Source: Thermoplasmata archaeon (GTDB lineage Archaea > Thermoplasmatota > Thermoplasmata > Thermoplasmatales > GCA-001856825). From it: a DNA stretch of 19,099 nt. The translations under genes and the position numbers were made by a program. The stretch is taken from NCBI GenBank assembly GCA_021831005.1, contig JAKBNO010000101.1, forward strand, positions 1 to 19,099, written 5' to 3'. Below, piece after piece: positions 1-7,322 of this stretch. Numbering within the stretch: the first letter of the stretch is position 1; the number at the start of each line of letters is the position of its first letter. The notes under the pieces were generated by a model. It saw nothing but the letters and a program-made list of their open reading frames with translations, had not been told where the DNA came from and did not search any database.

Positions 1-50
1 GATTGTAACCTCTTCCCGTATCCTCCGGTAAACAAAGCACCTATTGTCAT
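1..50 (-). CDS. Probable sugar-phosphate nucleotidyltransferase, N-terminal fragment (runs off the left edge)
   Basis: Only the first 16 codons are present. From ATG at 50 (minus strand) the peptide begins MTIGALFTGGYGKRLQ. This fits the start of the nucleotidyltransferase fold, where a hydrophobic strand leads into a glycine-rich nucleotide loop of the form GGxGxRL. Such enzymes make NDP-sugars, which would suit the adjacent glycosyltransferase genes. A TATA-like box (TAAATATAAA on the minus strand, plus coordinates 81-90) lies about 35 bases upstream and predicts a leader of about 10 bases. MobA-like molybdenum cofactor nucleotidyltransferases share the loop, so the substrate is open. The family call rests on one short motif plus context. 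Confidence 0.55.
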   Translation of the reverse strand, partial: MTIGALFTGGYGKRLQ

Positions 51-80
51 CTTACGACAGCATCTTTCAAATAGCGTCTC

Positions 81-90
81 TTTATATTTA
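81..90 (-). promoter_or_regulatory. TATA-like box for the nucleotidyltransferase fragment
   Basis: On the minus strand this reads TAAATATAAA. Its centre is about 35 bases before the ATG at 50. With the usual archaeal spacing of about 26 bases, transcription would begin near 59, giving a leader of roughly nine bases. Inferred from position and composition only. Confidence 0.4.
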
Positions 91-120
91 GATATCCACG
101 AGTGACTCAAATTCTTGGAC

Positions 121-166
121 TTTCTAAAGAACGCTCAAGAAAGCGTCAGAAGAACGAATTTAGAAA
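121..166. other. Nested inverted repeat between two minus-strand genes
   Basis: An outer perfect 8-base arm pair (TTTCTAAA at 121-128, TTTAGAAA at 159-166) encloses an inner 5-base pair (ACGCT at 131-135, AGCGT at 142-146). It lies just after the stop of the glycosyltransferase gene (180) and before the next minus-strand gene. It could end or stabilise the upstream transcript, but no long T-run follows. The stem is AT-rich and the function is unproven. Confidence 0.25.
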
Positions 167-179
167 TCAGGAATACTAC

Positions 180-1190
180 TCAGTTGGATTCATACTTGCT
201 ATATATCTTTATTAGATCGGTGATCTCTTTGTTGATCGAGAAATTCAACGACCGATTCCTCAGAACTTCCGCACTCTTCTTGTTTTTGAGGGCATAATTT
301 AAGGTGTCGGCAAATTTGTCAATACTTGTCAGGAATCCAAATTCTCCAACAGTTTCCCTGAAGATTGGAAGATCATTCAATACAACGTTTGTGCCGCACG
401 CCATGGCTTCAATTGGAGGCAGACCAAAGCCCTCAGCTTCTGAAATGAAAACAAAAAGGTCCGCATTCGTGAGATATCCCGTGAGTGTTTGCTCATCAAC
501 CTCTCCTTTGAGGAAAATGTTCCCACTTTTCCTCGCAAACTCGGCAAGACTACTCGCTCTCTCTGACCATGAATTTACAGGTCCAAGATGGTACAGTTCC
601 ATATCCTTTTCCTTCGAGACAATTTCATACAACTGGTCGAACTTCTTCCTGGGATTGAAATCCCCCACGGTGATAAGGTGTACCTTTCCGTTATCTGGGA
701 ACGGGTTGTTCTGGTTAGGAGCGAATTTTGCGCTGTCAATTCCTCGATATATCACTTCGATTCTTTCATCTTCTATGTTGAGTGCAGTCATCAATTCTCT
801 CTTGACAGTCTCTGTTGTAACAACAAAGGTCCTTGCCTTGAGAGCACGATCATACATCAGCCCATACGCAGACTTGTCGTAACCGGTCTTTATGAATTCG
901 GAAGGCTTCAGAAAGGGAATGATGTCGTGGATCGTGACAATATCGACCCCCTCAGGGCTGAGCTCCGGTACCAAGGCATGAATTGGATGTCCAAGGTTCC
1001 TGTGGAATGACAGTCCAAGCCTCTGGGAAGCTATACCTCCTATCGGTTTTCCAGAAAGAGAGAATTCCATCTTCCGCACGCCTACCGGGGTAAAACGGTA
1101 CTTTGCATCTGTCAATCCTTTAAGGACTGTCTCAACGTATGTTTTGATGCCACTGAAGACCCTTATCTTTGGATATACTATTGTGAGCAC
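180..1190 (-). CDS. Glycosyltransferase family 4 (GT-B fold)
   Basis: A protein of 336 residues with GT-B architecture. It probably transfers a sugar from an NDP-sugar to a lipid or glycan acceptor at the inner face of the membrane. The C-terminal half carries the GT4 signature: a strand ending VGDFNPRKKF near residues 175-184 opens the donor domain, and FISEAEGFGLPPIEAMACG near 248-266 holds the E-x7-E pair (E253 and E261) that contacts the donor. The N-terminal domain shows TIHDIIPF near 87-93, usual in this family. The start is GTG at 1190. A palindromic TATA-like element at 1206-1219 sits about 22 bases upstream, consistent with a leaderless message. It is divergent from the GT2 gene. Donor and acceptor cannot be told from sequence. 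Confidence 0.88.
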   Translation of the reverse strand: MLTIVYPKIRVFSGIKTYVETVLKGLTDAKYRFTPVGVRKMEFSLSGKPIGGIASQRLGLSFHRNLGHPIHALVPELSPEGVDIVTIHDIIPFLKPSEFIKTGYDKSAYGLMYDRALKARTFVVTTETVKRELMTALNIEDERIEVIYRGIDSAKFAPNQNNPFPDNGKVHLITVGDFNPRKKFDQLYEIVSKEKDMELYHLGPVNSWSERASSLAEFARKSGNIFLKGEVDEQTLTGYLTNADLFVFISEAEGFGLPPIEAMACGTNVVLNDLPIFRETVGEFGFLTSIDKFADTLNYALKNKKSAEVLRNRSLNFSINKEITDLIKIYSKYESN

Positions 1191-1205
1191 TCTATATTGA
1201 TGAAG

Positions 1206-1219
1206 TTTTAATATTAAAA
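1206..1219. promoter_or_regulatory. Palindromic TATA-like element between divergent glycosyltransferase genes
   Basis: TTTTAATATTAAAA is a perfect 14-base palindrome. Its centre is about 22 bases from the GTG start of the minus-strand GT4 gene, close to the position expected for a leaderless archaeal promoter. Toward the plus strand a start near 1239 would leave a leader of about 44 bases before the GT2 gene. The symmetry allows firing in both directions, which is inferred. Confidence 0.45.
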
Positions 1220-1282
1220 TCTCCGTACGAACCGATTCACTTCTTAAGAATACTGTCCAAGATTACTAAAACCTTCAAATCG

Positions 1283-2131
1283 GTGCTGGAAAAATTAAAA
1301 AACTTTAATATCAAATTCCAATGTGAAAATGTGCAACAAGAGCCTACAGTGCGCATATCGATAATAATTGCCTCTCTTAATGATCGAAGAATATCGAACA
1401 CCTTGGAGTCGCTTTCCAAACAAACTCGCAAACCATTTGAAATCATAGTAGCAGACGGTGGCACAACCTGGAACATTGAAGAAGTGTGCACCTCATTTAA
1501 TGCACGACTTGAGTACCTGCCTGGGAACATAGTTCAATCCAGGAACAAAGCCCTGTCCCTCGTGAAAGGTGATCTGGTAGCGTTTATAGATACGGATGAA
1601 ACTGCAGTGCCCACCTGGCTAGAAAAACTCTCTGACCCGATCCTCGACGGAAGAGCAGATTTTTCTGGAGGCCCTATGCTCCACCACGCACCTAAATATG
1701 GGCCTGAAGAGTACGTGAATCAGATTGAGGACTATATCTACGAGTATCAGGTACCTTCCAATATAGCGTTTCTTCCCCTCGGCAACTCAATGTGGAGAAC
1801 TTCAATTTTTCAGAGACTCGGCGGCTTTGACGACTCAATCCCATACAGCGAGGACTATGACTTGAATATCAGGGCGCTGAAGGCAGGGTTCAAGGGAATT
1901 TACATAAAAGATGCTCAGATTTACCACGACCACTCGGAGTTCGACTCATATTCTAAACTGATAAAGAAAAGGTACGCATACCTCCGGTCCGCCGCTCGCG
2001 TCTTCATCAAGAACAAGGCATTGTCGATGCGAATGAAGTCCAAGTCTGGTGGTAAAGTGAAACATCCGTTTCACATCATAGAGACTTTGCTGAAGCCGAT
2101 AGCACTAATTGATGCATATATTCGGAGTTAA
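1283..2131 (+). CDS. Glycosyltransferase family 2 (GT-A fold)
   Basis: A protein of 282 residues typical of cytoplasmic GT2 enzymes. The catalytic domain begins near residue 22 with VRISIIIASLNDRR, the usual first strand. ADGG near 56-59 is the nucleotide-binding aspartate region, FIDTDE near 95-100 is the DxD metal site, and GGFDDSIPYSEDYDLNIRA near 180-200 holds the ED pair that includes the likely catalytic base. The last 50 or so residues are basic and may lie against the membrane. The start is uncertain: GTG at 1283 gives a 20-residue leader, but later in-frame GTG codons just before the catalytic domain are possible, and no clear Shine-Dalgarno sequence was seen. The phosphatase-superfamily gene follows after 32 bases but has its own TATA box. 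Confidence 0.87.
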   Translation: MLEKLKNFNIKFQCENVQQEPTVRISIIIASLNDRRISNTLESLSKQTRKPFEIIVADGGTTWNIEEVCTSFNARLEYLPGNIVQSRNKALSLVKGDLVAFIDTDETAVPTWLEKLSDPILDGRADFSGGPMLHHAPKYGPEEYVNQIEDYIYEYQVPSNIAFLPLGNSMWRTSIFQRLGGFDDSIPYSEDYDLNIRALKAGFKGIYIKDAQIYHDHSEFDSYSKLIKKRYAYLRSAARVFIKNKALSMRMKSKSGGKVKHPFHIIETLLKPIALIDAYIRS

Positions 2132-2132
2132 A

Positions 2133-2146
2133 TATTTAATAAATAT
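2133..2146 (+). promoter_or_regulatory. TATA-like box for the phosphatase-superfamily gene
   Basis: The AT-only stretch TATTTAATAAATAT is centred about 25 bases before the ATG at 2164, so the message would be almost leaderless. No Shine-Dalgarno sequence is needed in that case. Inferred from spacing. Confidence 0.5.
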
Positions 2147-2163
2147 GCGAGGATGATCTTCAA

Positions 2164-3576
2164 ATGAAAGTTGTTGTTGTTGGATTGGACGGTGCCATTT
2201 GGGATCCACTTCTGCCTTACATCAACAAGGGGGAGTTACCCGCGTATGCACAGTTTTGGAAGAAGGGGATGCACGGTCCATTGCTTTCAACCATTCCATA
2301 CCTCACTCAACCCGCATGGAAGTCATATTCAATTGGTAAGAACCCCGGAAAGACAGGAGTTTTTCACTGGTCTAGAATCGACTGGTCGGAATTCAGGTTT
2401 CGGCACCTAAATTCTACCAATTTTCACGGAGATGATTACTGGGACATACTTTCAGAAAAAGGTCACAAAGTCTCTATAATTGATATGCCATCCACATATC
2501 CGCCTGATAAGGTAAACGGTGTCATGATCTCCGGAATGAATCACGGCGACGGTCCGTGGACTTATCCACCAGAGTTCGAAAGGACCATGCCTTCGTGGTT
2601 TCCAAAGGACGGCCTAAACCTTTTCAGAAGAAATCAAGACCCAGAAGTTACGATGAATGGAGTGGAGGCAGAAATAAAGTCCCGTTTTGACATGGCTGAA
2701 ATGCTGTGGGATGCGGATCTGGTTCACCTTTCTGTCGAAATGAATGATCACGTTTCTCATTTCATGTGGAACAACGAACACATTATGTATAGAAATTTCA
2801 AGGCGAATGACGAAGGGCTCCAGAGGATACTGAATAAGAATAAGGATGGCTATACAATCCTGATGAGCGACCACGGAAATGGACCGATCGAGGACGAATT
2901 CTATATGAACGAATATCTTGCGAGGGAGGGATTTCTAGTCCTGAAGGAGGGTGACTCAAAGGGACTGTCGAGGGAATCGGTGGTAAACCTAGGGACGAAA
3001 TTGAGACTAGACAGAGTCGTCGGCAAACTGCCGAATAAAATTCAGAACAAGATCGTTAAGAGAATTAAGAAGATGGACAGTGTGATGGAGTCTGATCCGG
3101 AGAAGAGAATAAATTGGAAGGATTCTAAAGTAGTTGCTCTTGACGAGGGAATGCTGTATGTCAACCCGCTCTATGAAGACGAGAAGGAGTCGATCCTGGA
3201 AGATCTAACCAAGAAACTGACATCCCTAAAGTCAAAGACGGGAAAACCCGTGATAAAGAATATACTTAGGGGCAATGATGTGTACTGGGGACCTTACGTA
3301 GCAGACGGTCCTGATATGGTAGCGGTATCCCACGAGATATATCATCAGAGATATCCTCTCTCTGGATACCAGTGGGCCTCTGAAATTCCGGACGAGATGT
3401 GGGGGTACAGGTACCCACAGGTTGGTCACCACAGGATCAAGGGTATATTTGGAATGGTTGGACCAGGCATAGTTCCAAGAGAGGTCAGCCCAAGCATATA
3501 TGATCTGGCTCCTACAATACTCAAAGCATTCGGGTGCGATATCCCCTCAGACATGGATGGAAAGTCATTAATCTGA
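2164..3576 (+). CDS. Alkaline phosphatase superfamily enzyme (type I phosphodiesterase/nucleotide pyrophosphatase-like)
   Basis: A protein of 470 residues that should hydrolyse or transfer a phosphate or phosphodiester using two metal ions. The metal and nucleophile sites are readable. D9 is in VVVGLDGA, T48 in YLTQPAW is the probable nucleophile, D195 and H199 are in MNDHVSH, D236-H237 are in MSDHGNG, and the histidine pair at 422-423 (VGHHRIKG) supplies the last ligand. Archaeal members often sit beside glycosyltransferases, and that is so here (GT4, GT2 and a probable nucleotidyltransferase). This suggests work on a phosphorylated glycan or lipid carrier, although no signal peptide is visible, so it probably acts in the cytoplasm. 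The substrate is unknown. An archaeal phosphoglycerate mutase is unlikely because that family has different motif spacing. The stop codon is followed 12 bases later by the MFS start region. Confidence 0.86.
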   Translation: MKVVVVGLDGAIWDPLLPYINKGELPAYAQFWKKGMHGPLLSTIPYLTQPAWKSYSIGKNPGKTGVFHWSRIDWSEFRFRHLNSTNFHGDDYWDILSEKGHKVSIIDMPSTYPPDKVNGVMISGMNHGDGPWTYPPEFERTMPSWFPKDGLNLFRRNQDPEVTMNGVEAEIKSRFDMAEMLWDADLVHLSVEMNDHVSHFMWNNEHIMYRNFKANDEGLQRILNKNKDGYTILMSDHGNGPIEDEFYMNEYLAREGFLVLKEGDSKGLSRESVVNLGTKLRLDRVVGKLPNKIQNKIVKRIKKMDSVMESDPEKRINWKDSKVVALDEGMLYVNPLYEDEKESILEDLTKKLTSLKSKTGKPVIKNILRGNDVYWGPYVADGPDMVAVSHEIYHQRYPLSGYQWASEIPDEMWGYRYPQVGHHRIKGIFGMVGPGIVPREVSPSIYDLAPTILKAFGCDIPSDMDGKSLI

Positions 3577-3577
3577 C

Positions 3578-3590
3578 AGGTGAATCAGTG
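3578..3590 (+). promoter_or_regulatory. Shine-Dalgarno and GTG start for the MFS gene
   Basis: AGGTGA (3578-3583) matches the archaeal 16S 3' end and lies four bases before GTG at 3588-3590. That GTG opens V-A-R-I-D and then meets TAG at 3624. The transporter frame is one base out of register, so this site helps locate the frame break. Confidence 0.55.
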
Positions 3591-4768
3591 GCACGGATAG
3601 ACGCAACATTCTTATCATTTCGATAGGACAAGCGGTTAGGACTTTCGGAACTGGTGGAGTATGGAGTTTCACCCCTCTATTTTTGAACGATGTTCTGAAG
3701 GTTCCACTCCTTCTAATCGGCCTGATATTTGCCTTCAACGCAGTCCTCGGGGGCTTCATCCAGATCATTGCAGGACACCTCGGGGACGAGTACGGGTTCA
3801 AGAGAATAATTCTGACTTTCATGTCGTTATATTTTGTGACTCTTTTCTCCCTCTTTATTTCAGCAATAGCATTTCCGATACCCCTTCTATTCGTGGCACT
3901 GTTCATCCTGAATCAGGCAATGGGCTCCATGATGATGCCATCGCTGAATGCATTACTATCCCTGAGCAGTGACGCTCCGCTTGCGGGTTTTTCTTATTTC
4001 CGTGTAGCCGCTAATCTCGGTTGGGCGTTTGGGCCTGCCACGGCCGGAGTAGTCGCATATTCGCTAGGTTATCCTTACATATACCTGCTTGCCGCGCTGA
4101 GTACCGTTGTAGCATTTCCTCTCTTGCTCCTACTCACGGATAAGAAGAATGAATCAAAAACAATGGAGAGGTTCTCGTTCAGAAAGGTTGACAAGAGATT
4201 GTATCTCTTTGGTATAGCCATTACCTTCCTTTTTGTCGTAGTTTCACAATTTTCCGTGACGCTGTCAATATACGCAAACCACTTCGAAGGTCTAGGCACA
4301 GCCGCAATCGGACTCATATATTTCGTAAATGGGATAGCAGTCGCCGCATTCCAGATACCCATCTACCGCCTTGTAAATAAGATAGGATTATGGAACGGAA
4401 TGATAATAGGTTCAATTTTCTACATAATCGGATACTTCTCAATGGCCTTTGATCATACTCTGTATCAGTTCATGTTCTCGATGCTCGTGGTGACAATGGG
4501 AGAGAATGCTGTAACTCCCACTGGCAATGCTATGGTTTCAAAAATTGCTGCGGGTAGGTCCGTTGGTACTCACATGGGGGTCTACAATTTCTTCCTGTCA
4601 ATGGGGAGGGGAATGGGGCCGAGTTACGGCACTTTCCTGCTCTCATACCTTAACGTACCGATCGAAATTTGGGGACTTGCGGTATTGCCAGCAGGTGTTG
4701 CAATCTTTTCGTTCCTAACACAGAAACAGAAGAACAGTAATGAAGTTCCAATCACAACGGATGGATGA
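3588..4768 (+). CDS. Major facilitator superfamily transporter, frame-disrupted near its 5' end
   Basis: A polytopic membrane protein of the MFS type. The uninterrupted transporter frame has a canonical start only at TTG 3683 (361 residues), but translating the same frame upstream from 3605 gives N-I-L-I-I-S-I-G-Q-A-V-R-T-F-G-T-G-G, a textbook MFS first helix. No ATG, GTG or TTG lies in that frame between the stop at 3581 and 3683. A well-placed Shine-Dalgarno and GTG at 3588 encode V-A-R-I-D in a different frame; one missing base near 3600-3605 would join the two smoothly. The residues GGFIQIIAGHLGDEYGFKR match the conserved loop between helices 2 and 3. The substrate is unknown. Its position after the phosphatase-superfamily gene suggests cotranscription. 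It may be a real frameshift mutation, a sequencing error, or a rare non-AUG start. Confidence 0.8.
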
Positions 4769-4785
4769 TGTAGGCAAAGCTATCC

Positions 4786-4938
4786 CTATTCTTTCATCAA
4801 GTTCAGAAAGAAAGCCGAAATTAGCCAGATCAATCCTATCAGGTCTAGCAATAAAATTTTAGAATATATCCCGTACCCAAAAATAGCTAGGGGTACGATG
4901 TAAAATAGAAGAAATAAAAGAATAGTTCTCAGGCTCAT
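4786..4938 (-). CDS. Small two-helix membrane protein of 50 residues, unknown function
   Basis: ATG at 4938 opens eight bases after the rpl12 stop, on the same strand, and runs 50 codons to TAG at 4786-4788. The protein has two hydrophobic stretches, about residues 5-21 (ILLFLLFYIVPLAIFGY) and 28-46 (ILLLDLIGLIWLISAFFLN), joined by a short turn, with basic R4 before the first and a K-E end. It would be a hairpin in the membrane. The closeness to rpl12 suggests it is the last gene of the ribosomal stalk operon, and it converges on the MFS gene. I do not recognise the family. Its short length leaves some risk that it is chance, but the composition is clearly membrane-protein-like. Confidence 0.55.
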   Translation of the reverse strand: MSLRTILLFLLFYIVPLAIFGYGIYSKILLLDLIGLIWLISAFFLNLMKE

Positions 4939-4946
4939 TCAGTAAT

Positions 4947-5255
4947 CTACCCGAACAAGGCACCGAGTCCAGCGACTGCTTCTTCTTCGCTCTTATCCTC
5001 TTTCTTTTCCTCTTTCTTCTCTTCCTTCTTTTCTTCCTTTTTCTGAGGCTCCGCAGATGCTGCTACGGGCTGGGCTGCTACCATTGAAGATTTTATTGCT
5101 TCTTCGATGTTTACCCCTTCAAGTGAGGCAATGAGGCTCTTCACTCTTGCTGGATCAGGTGTAACTCCCGCCGCTTTGAGGATCTCCGAAACGCCTTCTT
5201 CTGTGACTGGTTTTCCAACGGAGTTCAGTATCAGTGCGCTGTATATGTATTCCAT
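4947..5255 (-). CDS. rpl12: Large ribosomal subunit stalk protein L12 (archaeal P1)
   Basis: A 102-residue protein that forms the mobile stalk of the 50S subunit and recruits GTPase factors. The helical dimerisation domain is residues 1-58 (start MEYIYSALILNSVGKPVTEE). A charged K/E hinge follows (EEKKEEKKEEKKEDKSEEE), then the conserved factor-binding tail GLGALFG. I chose ATG at 5255 over the in-frame GTG at 5264 because that GTG is part of a Shine-Dalgarno sequence (GGGGTGA) followed by five bases and then ATG. It lies after rpl10 with 52 bases between them, a gap that includes an AT-rich stretch which might be an internal promoter. Confidence 0.96.
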   Translation of the reverse strand: MEYIYSALILNSVGKPVTEEGVSEILKAAGVTPDPARVKSLIASLEGVNIEEAIKSSMVAAQPVAASAEPQKKEEKKEEKKEEKKEDKSEEEAVAGLGALFG

Positions 5256-5307
5256 TTCTTTCACCCCTAATTACTTCCGGATAATAAACTAAACTTCTTA
5301 AACATTT

Positions 5308-6162
5308 TTATGCACCTTTGGGTAGCCTGCTTTCCAGGGACTTTGCGACTGCGTTTCCCTTAGAGAGCAGGAGTTCGATATTTGCCTTGGTTGGATACGA
5401 TGCAGCCAGACTTAGGGCCAGTGCATTCCTGTAGCCATTCGATATGAATATTGGCGTGCTTTCCCTGTTGTAGTAGTTGATGTGTAACGATAGAGCTATG
5501 GCCATGGAATGTCCCATAACCAACCTGTTCAGGAAGTCCTGTGCGGAAGATCCAAGCACGCTCTTATCAAAGACTATCCCGTCCTCGTAAGCGGCCCTGA
5601 AATCAAGGCCAATCTCGAGCGGTAGTATCTCTAGCTTCGCTAGGGCAATTGCCTTTTCCTTGGAAATCTTGTCTCCCTTCCTAACTAGAACTGTATCCTT
5701 TCTTATCATAACCTTTCCCTGATCTATGGATGCAGGGATACCGGCCTTCTGCAGTTCTCCAACTACTGGACCAGGTTTGAGATTGGTCGCCTTTGCTTCA
5801 AGGACAATGTCTTCCGGAGCAATTTCTCCTCCTCTTGCAGGTGCCTTTGTCCTGCTTGCCTCTATGTGCTTGTATAGTTTGAATGGATTTTCTTGCGAGA
5901 ATATTGCGGCGACCGGCCCATCCATGAAGTTGTCCATACCTTTTATGGCTTCGTTGCCCATGCCGTCAAAAGCTCGCTTCAAGAGCGTCTTCTTGACAAC
6001 TTTGATCTTTGCCGTCCCCCTCAGTGATTTTCTCATTTGTTGAAACTGCTTTCCGGGAACCCGGTCAATTCCAACCAGGGCGATTGTTTTTGAATTCTTT
6101 ATGTCCTCTGTTAGCGTCTTGATAGTAGCGTCCTTCGATTGAGAGAACCTGTTTTCCTTCAT
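5308..6162 (-). CDS. rpl10: Large ribosomal subunit protein L10 (archaeal P0), without the acidic tail
   Basis: A 284-residue stalk base protein that binds 23S rRNA and holds L12 dimers. The rRNA-binding domain is in the first 110 residues (TIALVGIDRVPGKQFQQMR and KVVKKTLLKRAF are typical). The archaeal/eukaryotic insertion domain follows (LKPGPVVGELQKAGIPASIDQGK). The L12-binding helices lie in the last 75 residues. The protein ends ESRLPKGA and lacks the K/E-rich hinge and GLGALFG tail that most archaeal P0 proteins share with L12. No room for a frameshifted tail exists in the 52 bases before rpl12. Translation start ATG at 6162 directly abuts the rpl1 stop, with a perfect GGAGGTGA Shine-Dalgarno inside rpl1, so the two are probably translationally coupled. 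Confidence 0.95.
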   Translation of the reverse strand: MKENRFSQSKDATIKTLTEDIKNSKTIALVGIDRVPGKQFQQMRKSLRGTAKIKVVKKTLLKRAFDGMGNEAIKGMDNFMDGPVAAIFSQENPFKLYKHIEASRTKAPARGGEIAPEDIVLEAKATNLKPGPVVGELQKAGIPASIDQGKVMIRKDTVLVRKGDKISKEKAIALAKLEILPLEIGLDFRAAYEDGIVFDKSVLGSSAQDFLNRLVMGHSMAIALSLHINYYNRESTPIFISNGYRNALALSLAASYPTKANIELLLSKGNAVAKSLESRLPKGA

Positions 6163-6807
6163 CTATTTCACCTCCACCTTGACAGCAGGACCCATTGTGG
6201 TCTTAACGTATACAGTCCTGATGTTTTCCCCTCCCTTCTCCAGTTTTGCCTCTATTCGTTTGAGTACTTCCAGACCATTCTCGGCTATTTTTTCCACTTC
6301 CATATCCTTGGTCCCAATGGCCACGTGAACTACTGGTTTTTCTTTGCTCCTAGCCTTGACAGTCCTTCTCAGATTGTTGATTATTGGTGTTGGATCTACG
6401 CTTGCAGGTACAGGTCTTGGCATCTTCCCTCTCGGACCCATGATGCCTCCAAGTATTTTACCTACCCTCGGCATAAGGGCAACTTCTGCAATGAAGAAGT
6501 CAATGTCATTCACCATTTTCTTTGTATCTCTCTTATGTTCGGTCATTTTGTCGAGCTCCTCCGCAGAGATGAACTTGTCTGCGTTTCCCTTTGCCTTCGC
6601 AGCCATTTCGTTTCCGGAAATCAAGCCAACCTTGACCTTTCTTCCCCTTCCATTCGGCAGGAGGATTTCTTCGTTGATCCTGTTCTTTGGATTTGATAAG
6701 TCGACGTCCTTCAGATTTACTGCTAGGTCTACTGACTCACCAAAATTCCTTTTCGGAGACTTGTTGATTGCCTCCTCTAGACTCTTTTTTAGCGTTTCTC
6801 CATCCAT
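6163..6807 (-). CDS. rpl1: Large ribosomal subunit protein L1
   Basis: A 214-residue protein that forms the L1 stalk, which handles deacylated tRNA at the E site. Characteristic segments are the N-terminal NFGESVDLAVNLKDVDL (about 21-37), the domain II strand FFIAEVALMPRVGKILGG (about 104-121) with GPRGKMPRPVP just after, and the C-terminal VHVAIGTKDM near 157-166. GGTGA at 6814-6818 (plus coordinates) lies six bases before ATG 6807. In methanogens L1 represses its own operon by binding mRNA that mimics the 23S site; a candidate structure precedes this gene at 6819-6853. Confidence 0.97.
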   Translation of the reverse strand: MDGETLKKSLEEAINKSPKRNFGESVDLAVNLKDVDLSNPKNRINEEILLPNGRGRKVKVGLISGNEMAAKAKGNADKFISAEELDKMTEHKRDTKKMVNDIDFFIAEVALMPRVGKILGGIMGPRGKMPRPVPASVDPTPIINNLRRTVKARSKEKPVVHVAIGTKDMEVEKIAENGLEVLKRIEAKLEKGGENIRTVYVKTTMGPAVKVEVK

Positions 6808-6818
6808 TGGTATTCACC

Positions 6819-6853
6819 AGAGTAGTTATGCGAGCAAAACGCTCTTCTACTCT
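6819..6853 (-). promoter_or_regulatory. Candidate L1-binding stem-loop in the rpl11-rpl1 gap
   Basis: On the minus-strand RNA the outer helix is AGAGUAG paired with CUACUCU (7 pairs; plus coordinates 6847-6853 with 6819-6825). An asymmetric internal loop of AA against GCAUAA separates it from an inner GAGC/GCUC helix (6841-6844 with 6832-6835). Two short helices around an asymmetric loop is the general layout of L1 mRNA sites in archaea. The structure covers the rpl11 stop codon and ends just before the rpl1 Shine-Dalgarno. Binding is inferred, and conserved bases were not matched. Confidence 0.35.
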
Positions 6854-7319
6854 AAATTGCGATTGACCCGTCTTTAATAAGTTTTTGTGTCTCCCTTGGG
6901 TCCTTCCCGTCAACGGTTATTCCCATCGACACACAGGTTCCCAGTACTTCCAATACGGCAGACTTTACCGATGCTGCATTCATGTTGTCTATCTTCATCT
7001 CTGCGACCTTTTTGATCTGCTTAATCTTCAGGTCCCCAGAGATTTTTTGCTTGGACGCTCCGGTTGCAGTCTCTATTCCCAGTTCCTTTTTCAGAAGTGC
7101 GGATACCGGTGGTTTACCGACGGAAACCTCGAACTTCTTTGTCTCGGGGTCCACCGATACCTTCACTGGAACTTGCATTCCAGCGAACAATTTGGTCTTG
7201 TCATTTATTTCCTTCAGCACGAGTCCAATGTTTATGCCCATCGGCCCGAGTGCTGGTCCTAGGGGAGGTCCTGCTGTTGCCTTCCCTCCCTCAACCATAA
7301 CAGATATTTCTTGCGGCAT
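6852..7319 (-). CDS. rpl11: Large ribosomal subunit protein L11
   Basis: A 155-residue protein of the GTPase-associated centre, which binds 23S helices 43/44 with the L10-L12 stalk. The N-terminal domain has the signature GGKATAGPPLGPALGPMGINI (about 12-32), and the C-terminal rRNA-binding domain ends with the family's usual VLGTCVSMGITVDGKDP (about 126-142). ATG at 7319 is preceded by GAGGT, which overlaps the end of spt5; only three bases separate the two genes. Length and domain order are normal for archaea. Confidence 0.97.
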   Translation of the reverse strand: MPQEISVMVEGGKATAGPPLGPALGPMGINIGLVLKEINDKTKLFAGMQVPVKVSVDPETKKFEVSVGKPPVSALLKKELGIETATGASKQKISGDLKIKQIKKVAEMKIDNMNAASVKSAVLEVLGTCVSMGITVDGKDPRETQKLIKDGSIAI

Positions 7320-7322
7320 ACT

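Noticed and set aside
5256..5307. Internal promoter for rpl12 (TTTATTAT on the minus strand near 5281-5288)
   Set aside because: Spacing would suit a start near 5258, and extra L12 would be useful, but the strong Shine-Dalgarno and AT-rich background make this too weak to list as a feature.
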